A DNA stretch of 41,185 bases, taken from positions 1 through 41,185 of the forward strand of contig JAFGOZ010000299.1 of the NCBI GenBank assembly GCA_016926235.1, given 5' to 3'. This DNA comes from Bacteroidales bacterium. Lineage in GTDB: Bacteria; Bacteroidota; Bacteroidia; Bacteroidales; UBA10428. How positions within the stretch are numbered: position 1 is the first letter of the stretch; each line of letters begins with the position of its first letter. The notes under the pieces are model-generated. The model did no database searches. It was not told the DNA's origin and saw only the letters and a list, made by a program, of their open reading frames with translations. This document shows positions 9,929-17,300 of this stretch, one piece after another. A program made the translations under genes and the position numbers.

Positions 9929-12565
9929 TTAAAATTTTATACTGTATGAAAAATAAGGTGTTATCTGGAATATACTTATTTGGTACAAACCGATTTCATC
10001 AGAATACTGATCTACGTTCTCCCAGTGTATCCATAGGGCGTTTTGCCTGTTATATACATTATAAGCACCAAAACTCCATGTTCTCGTGTATTTTTTCTTT
10101 TCTTTATGAAAATTCACACCTATATCCATCCTATGGTAATGAGGCATCCTGTAATTGTTTCTGGTTTCATACTTTTGAATATAGGGTTTAGCTATATCAT
10201 TATCACTGCTTGCTTCAAGAGTAAAATTTGAGACGTATTTTTCAGTTGACAAGCTCATGGCAATTCCTGTACCAAACACCCACGTACTGCTCATATCTAC
10301 TCTGTCGTTGAATTTATGCAATAACACGAAGCCGATATCATGTCTCCGGTCATATTTATAAGGAAATTTTTTATCCATACTTATTCCTTCGAACTGACGC
10401 CATGAATTTGACCACGTATATGATAACCAACCCGAAGTATTTCCCGTGTTCTTCTTTATCATAAACTCAACTCCATAGGCCCAGCCTTTACCTTGTACAA
10501 TATCTTTCATGAAATCAGTTGTGGGGAATGCACCTTCTTGAAAGGTTATTACATTATTCATGGTTTTATAAAACCCTTCAATGCCTATACTATATCTTTT
10601 ATTATATTGATAATCAACTCCAAGGGAATAATTCCATGACTCAACAGGAAGAAGAGAATCCGTTGAAGGCACCCATAGATCGATGGGTAATGAAATACTT
10701 GAATAGGAATTAGTTTGCAGGTATTGTACCATTTTTGAGATAGAAGCCTTACATGTAACATTTGACCATGGAGAGTACTTTGATGAAATCCTGGGCTGTA
10801 TATGAAAATAATTCTCCTTTTTTACGTTGAAAAATGAATAATGAAATCCCATATTCACATTTACATTATTGCCAATGCGCATATTATCCTCGAGGTACAA
10901 AAATGCTTCGTGGCCATAAATGTTTTGTCTGTATGAAGTATCCCGGCCGGGATCCTTTTTTTGAGTATAGGAAGATGGCACAAAGGTGTGATAGCAATAA
11001 CCTGTCCCAAACTTAATTATATGATTTTGATTGGGAAAATAATCGAAATCAACTTTAGCACTTACATCATATATGCCATTTAAAAACTCCTGCGAATCAT
11101 GTGTTATTTCTTCCTCAAGATCAACGTAATTCTTTGTATCAAATTTGTAATTCAATAAAAAACGATAATTGGAATACGACAATGTAGTATTTGTAAATAA
11201 CTTGTTATTTAGCGTATAGTTCCAGCGTAAATTGGTAGTAACATTTCCCCATTTCAGGTTATATAATTGTTTTGCAAAACTCTGATCTTGTTTGACTTCA
11301 GAATCTAACTTCAGTACATCGTTCCCCAGATATGAACTTAAAAACAGCCTGCTTTTATCAGAGTACCGGTGGTTAATTTTCATATTCAGATCATAAAAAT
11401 AGTAGCCATATGTATTTGTCTGATCTCCTTCCTTCTTTGTAAGAAATGGTTTGCCTACCACATCAAAATAGGTTCTTCTTCCTGAAATAATGAAAGATGT
11501 GTTTTCATTCTTTATTGGTCCTTCAATAGTAAACCTTGAAGAAATCAGACCTATCGAACCTTCCCCATGCAATTCTTTGTTGTTTCCTTCCTTCATATTT
11601 ATATCAATAACTGATGATGCCCGTCCTCCATATCTGGCCGGAAATCCACTTTTATGGAGGCTTACATCTTTAATTGCAGCAGGGTTAAATACGGAAAAAA
11701 AACCAAATAGATGGTTAACATTATAAACAGGCACGCCATCCAGGACTATCAGGTTTTGATCTGTTCCGCCTCCCCTGACAACCAAACCACTAAATCCTTC
11801 CATCCCAGATTGTACTCCTGGCAATAGCTGCAATGACTTGAGAACATCCGTTTCTCCAAGTATAGCAGGTATTTTTTCAATTTCTTTTGAAGTAATTCTC
11901 ATCGCACTCAGATTTGACCTTGTATCGGATTCTTTGCTATAGCCCTCAATAACAACTTCCTCTATCTCAGTTGATGAACCTGTAAGATTGAAATTAATTA
12001 GGGTATCATTGCCATTCGAAATACTCATAACCTGGGTTTGATACCCTAAGTACGAAACTACAACATGTACTGGAACCTCATTAAGGGTCAGACTATAGAA
12101 ACCATAATTATTTGAAAAAGTACCTGAATAATTCTCACGAAGATATACACTTGCACCCAATAGTTTTTCACCTGTGTTTTTGTCCTCAATATATCCACTT
12201 ATGGTGAAGGGCCTGGCTGGTTTCTTTTTTATCAATATAATTGTGTTGCTGTATATCTTGTATTCAAGCTGATACTCTTTCTTAATGCGATCCAGCAATT
12301 GTTTTATTGTCAGATTCTTTTCAGGTAAGCGTAAGGTATGGTCCTGAGAGACTTCGCTATCATTGTATGAAAAATTGATATCGTATTTTGTGCTTATTTC
12401 ATTAAATACTTCCCCTAAAGAATATGAATCTTTATCTAGCTCAATATTTCGATTTAGCAAAGTATCTTGTGAAAACAAATTATTTGAGAAAAATGAAAGA
12501 ATTGAAATAATAACAATAGCTATCCTTGTACGTTTTCTCCAAGTGTTAAAAAAATAATGTTTCAT
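9929..12565 (-). CDS. TonB-dependent receptor with STN signalling domain
   Basis: Outer-membrane beta-barrel transporter and transducer of 878 residues. The signal peptide runs to about residue 32 (SNNLFSQ). An STN domain at about 40-110 (SLGEVFNEISTKYDINFSY ... TIKQLLDRI) is the part that contacts a FecR-type anti-sigma factor in transducing receptors. A carboxypeptidase-regulatory-like domain follows at about 115-200 (FTISGYIEDKNTGEKLLGAS), then a TonB-box-like segment (EEVVIEGYSKE), the plug at about 220-330 (GLVVRGGGTDQNLIVLDGVP), and a barrel ending in aromatic FSYSIKF. It is encoded 9 bases downstream of fecR and directly before the DUF4249 gene. Together these form one cell-surface signalling unit. 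The imported or sensed compound cannot be told; the neighbouring pectinases make a pectin-derived ligand possible. Confidence 0.9.
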   Translation of the reverse strand: MKHYFFNTWRKRTRIAIVIISILSFFSNNLFSQDTLLNRNIELDKDSYSLGEVFNEISTKYDINFSYNDSEVSQDHTLRLPEKNLTIKQLLDRIKKEYQLEYKIYSNTIILIKKKPARPFTISGYIEDKNTGEKLLGASVYLRENYSGTFSNNYGFYSLTLNEVPVHVVVSYLGYQTQVMSISNGNDTLINFNLTGSSTEIEEVVIEGYSKESDTRSNLSAMRITSKEIEKIPAILGETDVLKSLQLLPGVQSGMEGFSGLVVRGGGTDQNLIVLDGVPVYNVNHLFGFFSVFNPAAIKDVSLHKSGFPARYGGRASSVIDINMKEGNNKELHGEGSIGLISSRFTIEGPIKNENTSFIISGRRTYFDVVGKPFLTKKEGDQTNTYGYYFYDLNMKINHRYSDKSRLFLSSYLGNDVLKLDSEVKQDQSFAKQLYNLKWGNVTTNLRWNYTLNNKLFTNTTLSYSNYRFLLNYKFDTKNYVDLEEEITHDSQEFLNGIYDVSAKVDFDYFPNQNHIIKFGTGYCYHTFVPSSYTQKKDPGRDTSYRQNIYGHEAFLYLEDNMRIGNNVNVNMGFHYSFFNVKKENYFHIQPRISSKYSPWSNVTCKASISKMVQYLQTNSYSSISLPIDLWVPSTDSLLPVESWNYSLGVDYQYNKRYSIGIEGFYKTMNNVITFQEGAFPTTDFMKDIVQGKGWAYGVEFMIKKNTGNTSGWLSYTWSNSWRQFEGISMDKKFPYKYDRRHDIGFVLLHKFNDRVDMSSTWVFGTGIAMSLSTEKYVSNFTLEASSDNDIAKPYIQKYETRNNYRMPHYHRMDIGVNFHKEKKKYTRTWSFGAYNVYNRQNALWIHWENVDQYSDEIGLYQISIFQITPYFSYSIKF

Positions 12566-12574
12566 AAATTTTAC

Positions 12575-13561
12575 TTAATTTTCGTATTGACCCTGATTTC
12601 TGTATAAACTTATACATGAGTCTGCACAATTGACTGAGACCGGAAGTGTTAACGAAATAATATCGAGGATTTCGGTCAATGATTTACTGCTAAACCTTGC
12701 AGTGAGACTTTCGTGTTTTAATGCCTCGTCTTTTATATGAATGGATTGATGAAAATGCTTGTTAAGCGCCTTACATACTTCTTCGAGTGAAGTTTGATTA
12801 AATACGAAATCCCCCGTTTTCCAGGCTAAAAAATTCGGATCGGAATTCACTTCTTTGGTTAACTCTTCATCGGTTGCAATGTATATTCCTTTATCCCCCG
12901 CAGTAAGTATTATTTTATTGCTTTTCCCTGAAAATGATACCTTGCCGGTAACCACAACAACTTGAATTTCTGTACTATCCAGCGCATTAATATTAAACGA
13001 TGTTCCAAGAACCTTTGTAGTTGTGTTACCGGTATTGACAACAAACGGCCATTCATCATCATGTTTCACTTCAAAAAATGCTTCTCCGGACAGGATGACA
13101 GTTCGAGATCTCGTATCAAATTCTTCCGGGTACTTAATTCTCGAATTTGCATTCAACCATAATTGGGAACCATCCGCTAAATCTATCTTAATAAATCCGT
13201 TAGTCAGGTTTGCCTTCTCCAGCCATACTATATTTTTACTGCTTCTATTATACTTATTCGCAATAATATAGCCAATGCCCAGAATGAAAACTATCACTGC
13301 AGCAATTTTTAGAAGATTCCGGACGAAAACAACAGGTTTGGTTTTTTTCGGATATGTTTGAGACCTGCTATTCGGATTTATTCTTTTCCATGCTGCCTCA
13401 AAATCAAGATTATCTCTGGAGGCATCATATCCCGATTCTTCCCAAAGTGTTTCAATAGCATGAAAATGGCTTTGATTCGCAGCTATCCATTCTTCAATTT
13501 TAAGCTTTTCATCTGCATCGCATTCATTATTGAGGTAATCAAATATTTTTCCTTCGTCCAT
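12575..13561 (-). CDS. FecR-family anti-sigma factor
   Basis: Inner-membrane anti-sigma regulator of 328 residues. The cytoplasmic N-terminal part (~1-78), with WEESGYDASRDNLDFEAAWKRIN, would hold the sigma factor. One membrane helix spans about 80-105 (FVRNLLKIAAVIVFILGIGYII). The periplasmic FecR domain includes GSQLWLNANSRIKYPEEF and LSGEAFFEVKHD, and the C-terminal DUF4974 portion includes TSLEEVCKALNKHF. It is expected to receive the signal from the STN domain of the next gene's receptor and release the sigma factor encoded upstream. Its start codon sits inside an inverted repeat (see 13559-13595). It is separated from the sigma gene by 73 bp and from the receptor gene by 9 bp. Confidence 0.93.
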   Translation of the reverse strand: MDEGKIFDYLNNECDADEKLKIEEWIAANQSHFHAIETLWEESGYDASRDNLDFEAAWKRINPNSRSQTYPKKTKPVVFVRNLLKIAAVIVFILGIGYIIANKYNRSSKNIVWLEKANLTNGFIKIDLADGSQLWLNANSRIKYPEEFDTRSRTVILSGEAFFEVKHDDEWPFVVNTGNTTTKVLGTSFNINALDSTEIQVVVVTGKVSFSGKSNKIILTAGDKGIYIATDEELTKEVNSDPNFLAWKTGDFVFNQTSLEEVCKALNKHFHQSIHIKDEALKHESLTARFSSKSLTEILDIISLTLPVSVNCADSCISLYRNQGQYEN

Positions 13562-13595
13562 AGTAATATAGATTTTGGTATGTTCTATTACTATG
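13559..13595 (-). promoter_or_regulatory. Inverted repeat covering the fecR start codon
   Basis: On the transcript a 9-base arm at 13595-13587 pairs perfectly with 13567-13559, and the last three bases of the second arm are the fecR AUG. Two further pairs form after a 2-base bulge; the loop is about 19 bases. Such a hairpin could lower initiation of the anti-sigma gene relative to the sigma gene. It is AT-rich, so its stability is modest. Confidence 0.35.
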
Positions 13596-13634
13596 ACAAG
13601 ATTTTAAACAGGGAGGGTATATAGAATTATAAAA

Positions 13635-14180
13635 TTATTTAATATAATCTTTCAGATAAATCTTTATCTTCTTTAATGCATTCTTTATGTGCATCTTAAC
13701 TGTATCTTTCGAAATACCTAAATCATCGGCAATTTCCTGGTAGGTAAATTCCGAGTTTCGGGAAAGATAGAATACTTCCTTGCACTTTTCAGGCAGGTTT
13801 TCTATTGCTGATTGGATTAATTTGTAAAGTTCCTGATATTCAATTCCGCTAATTTCCGAGATATGGGCATCACCTTCTGTCACTTCCTCCAGCCCTATAT
13901 GAGTAGTTTGATTATACCTGCTTTTAATGTAGTTTAAGGATCTGTTTTTTACAGATGTAAACAAGTAAGATTTTAATGAGATTTGTATGTCAATTGATTG
14001 TATATTATCCCATAAGTAAATAAATACGTCCTGTACGATTTCTTCTGCAATCTCCTTAATTGCAAGATATTTTCTTGCAAATACATATAGTGGCTTATAG
14101 TATTCAGTGAATAGGTATTTTAAGCTTTGGTCGTCACCATGCTTTAATTTAGTTAAAATTTCCTTCTCATTATGTTTCAT
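13635..14180 (-). CDS. ECF RNA polymerase sigma factor (Bacteroidota sigma-70 family)
   Basis: Sigma factor of 181 residues. Region 2 lies at about 20-85 (LFTEYYKPLYVFARKYL ... AEEIVQDVFIYLWDN) and region 4 at about 125-178 (LPEKCKEVFYLSRNSEFTYQ, then EIADDLGISKDTVKMHIKNAL), a helix-turn-helix that reads the -35 element. The length is typical for FecI-like ECF factors of Bacteroidota. It is the first gene of the operon with FecR, the STN receptor and DUF4249, so it probably drives that operon once FecR lets it go; other targets may include neighbouring genes. The start ATG at 14180 is the only good one. A possible -7 box lies 46 bp upstream. Confidence 0.95.
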   Translation of the reverse strand: MKHNEKEILTKLKHGDDQSLKYLFTEYYKPLYVFARKYLAIKEIAEEIVQDVFIYLWDNIQSIDIQISLKSYLFTSVKNRSLNYIKSRYNQTTHIGLEEVTEGDAHISEISGIEYQELYKLIQSAIENLPEKCKEVFYLSRNSEFTYQEIADDLGISKDTVKMHIKNALKKIKIYLKDYIK

Positions 14181-14225
14181 CTTATAATAATAAACATCAA
14201 GTGTATATTAAAATTGCCTCACGCC

Positions 14226-14233
14226 CAAATATA
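14226..14233 (-). promoter_or_regulatory. Putative -7 box of the sigma-factor operon
   Basis: On the minus strand this reads TATATTTG and fits TAnnTTTG exactly, about 46 bp before the sigma start codon. No TTTG is seen at normal spacing upstream; the place where it would lie is inside the hairpin at 14250-14301. Confidence 0.35.
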
Positions 14234-14249
14234 ATGATATTATGCTACT

Positions 14250-14301
14250 AAAAATAGAACTCAAAGTCTGAAAACCAGTTCAGACTTTGAGTTCTATTTT
14301 T
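14250..14301. terminator. Perfect 23-bp hairpin with U-tracts on both strands
   Basis: The arms 14250-14272 and 14279-14301 are perfectly complementary (23 bp) around a 6-base loop. Each strand leaves the hairpin into a run of T, so it looks like a bidirectional intrinsic terminator. It lies between two divergent genes (sigma factor and TPR-CHAT), where terminators are not expected. It could act as an attenuator, end a small RNA, or be a relic of a lost gene. Confidence 0.75.
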
Positions 14302-14360
14302 TACGATTAATAAAAATGAATTGATGTATAAATCTTAGTGTTCCACTTAAACATTTTGTA

Positions 14361-14387
14361 AATTGCTGGATATAAATTGTAGCAATT
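14361..14387 (+). promoter_or_regulatory. Small inverted repeat before the TPR-CHAT start
   Basis: A 7-bp perfect inverted repeat (14361-14367 with 14381-14387, loop 13) ends 6 bases before the ATG at 14394. It could mask the ribosome-binding region or be a protein site; it may also be chance in AT-rich DNA. Confidence 0.2.
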
Positions 14388-14393
14388 ACCATC

Positions 14394-17300
14394 ATGAGAA
14401 AGTATCTTATTTATTCTATATTTCTCGTCATCCCATTAGTAAACATCCAATCACAAAGTTTTGAAGAACTTGGCCAGAAAGCCATGGATCAATTCAGCAA
14501 GGGTAATTATGAGAAAGCTATTAATTATATGCTGGAGGCTAAAAAAGTGATTGAAAGAGATTCTGGCAAAAACTGCCAAAGTTATGCAGAAGTGCTTAAC
14601 GGGCTTGTATATTTGTATACACAAACTGGTAATTATTCAGTAGCAGAGCCCTATTTTGCAGAACTGGTAGCCATAAAAAGGGATGAATATGGAGAAAATA
14701 CAGCAGATTATGCCGGAGCTTTATATAATCTGGCTGATGTAAATCAGAAAATGGGCAGTTATGATAGAGCAGACAGTCTTTTCAGAAAGGCAGCAGATAT
14801 TTATAAGGCTGTTTCCGGAAACAAAGATCCTTTCTATATAATGACTCTATTTGCTCTTGGAAATATGCATCGTGAGATTGGTAATTATGATAAAGCTGAA
14901 CTTCCTTTTAAAGAAGTAGTAGACTATAACAGAGAAATTCTGGGATCTCAAAATACAGATTATGCAGGTTACCTTTATAATCTCGCTTTTGTATACGAAG
15001 GCTTGAAGAAATTCGACAAAGCTCTTCCTTTATTTTTCGAGATTCTCACTGTTTACAAAAGCAATTTTGGAGAAGAACATGCATATTATTTATATACCCT
15101 GGAGAACATCGCAAATATTTACAGGGATACTGAAAACTACTTAAAAGCAGATTCGCTGTACAAGATAGTTCTGAATACCAAACAAAAAGTTTTTGGTAAA
15201 GAACAGCCTGATTATGCACTATCCCTCAATAACATCGGGTATTTGCATTATTTGATGGATGATTATCAAAATGCAGAAAAATATCTAACAGAAGCACAGG
15301 TAATTTACAATAAAACAACTTCCCCCGAAGATGACTTAAATATTTCCAACCTAATGAATTTAGCCAATCTATATTTAAAAATGGTAGATTATTCAAAAGC
15401 TGAATCCTACTTTAAGCAAATCGAAGGTATACTGAAAACTTCAAAAGGCACAAATTCAAAAGAATATGCCAATATAGTTGACAGAATGGGTACTCTATAC
15501 CGGAAAAAAGGAGATTACATAACTGCCGAAGAATATTTCTCCCGGGCTATGCAAATAAGATATCAATTAGTAGGAACAGAAAACGAAGATTATGCGATAT
15601 CTCTTGGCAATATGGCTGCTGTAAATGAGGATTTATGTAATTATAATAAAGCAGATTCTTTTTACAATGAGGCGTTGAAAAGCATAGAAAACTATTATGG
15701 TAAACAAAGTGAAGAGTATGCTTTAAACCTTCATAATCTTGCATCCTTTTATCATACTATCGGACGCTACAATGACGCAGAAAAACTTCTTTTGGATGTT
15801 ATTTCTATCTATAAGGATAAATCACTTGGTGATACCTTTGATTACATAAATGCGTTAAATACTTTGGGAGGTGTGTATAGAGATATTGGTAAAATAAGGG
15901 AAGCAGATTCCTTATTCTCTATAATTATATCCATTGCAGGAAAGATACTTCCTCCTAACGATCCGGATTATGCCACCTTTGTGAACAATCAGGCCGACCT
16001 TTACAGGGAAATGGGTATGTATGTGAAGGCAGAAAGTCTTCAGTTGGAAGTAATAAACAGCCTGGAGAAATCATTAGGGAAAGAGCATCCTACATATGCA
16101 TATGCCTTGGACAATCTTGGGAAAACTTATGTTTCCATGGGACTTTACGATAAAGCCGAGATATATTATAAAGAATCCCTCAATATCAGGAAAGGAAATA
16201 CTGGAATGGAACATCCTGATTATGCTATATCTTTGAATAATCTTGGTGCATTATTCGAAGAAGCGGGAGATTATCAAGAGGCCATAAACTATTTTAATGA
16301 GGCATTGCGTATTTATAAAAACGTATTAGGAGAAGTGCACGAAAAATATGCCACAACGTTAATAAACTTAGCTAATGTATATCATGATATAGGTGATTAT
16401 CTGAAGGCGGAAAAATTAAACCTGGAAGCATTGAATATTATTGAAAAATCACAAGGGACAAATAATTCCCTTTACACAAGTACTTTACATAATCTCGCAT
16501 TAGTGTACAGCGATCTGGGAAATAATGCGAAAGCCGAAACCCTGCTGAAGCAGGTTTTAGATATAGAGGAAAAAATGTATGGGAAAAATCATCCCTCATA
16601 TGCCAATTCGCTTCATTTACTTGCTCTTGTTTATGAAGAAAAAGGAGATTATAAGAATGAAGAATCCCTCCTGCTTGAAGCCATGGAAATAAGAAAAAAC
16701 ACACTTGGCACAAACCACCCTGAATATGCTCATTCACTAACGGCATTAGCAGAAGCATATAGGCGTACAGGAAAATATAAAGAAGCTGAACAATTACTGC
16801 TTGAAGCAAAATCAGTCATCCTGGAAGCTTATGGAAATAAACATCCACAATATGCAACAGTAATTCACAATCTGGCTTACCTGTATCGTGAGACTGGTAA
16901 TTTTAAAAGAGCTGAACAATTATATAACGAATCACTAAAAATTGTTGAAAAAGTATACGGCGCGAATAATGTGCAATATGCTGATAACCTTGACAATATG
17001 GCTAAATTGTACCTTAGTATGGGTAATTATGAAAAAGCAATGGAACTCTATGAAAAAGCCATGCAAATAAGAAAGGATAAGCTTGGTGAGAACCATCCTT
17101 TGTATGCCACTTCGCTTAACAACCTTGCAAATCTCTATACAATAATAGCCCGGTATGAGGAGGCCGAACAGTTATTGATTCAATCAATGGAAATTAAAAG
17201 ACAAACTCTTGGAACTGAAAATATTGGCTATGCAACTGCATTAAATAATCTGGCTATATTTTATATCTCCATCGGAAATTATACACAAGCTGAAAAGAAA

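Noticed and set aside
9787..10191. Open frame of 134 codons opposite the DUF4249/receptor junction
   Set aside because: Cys/Phe-rich nonsense-like sequence crossing two tightly coupled genes; no support.
16438..16809. Antisense frame within the TPR repeats
   Set aside because: Leu/Tyr/His-rich product that mirrors the periodic TPR codons; an artefact of the repeat.
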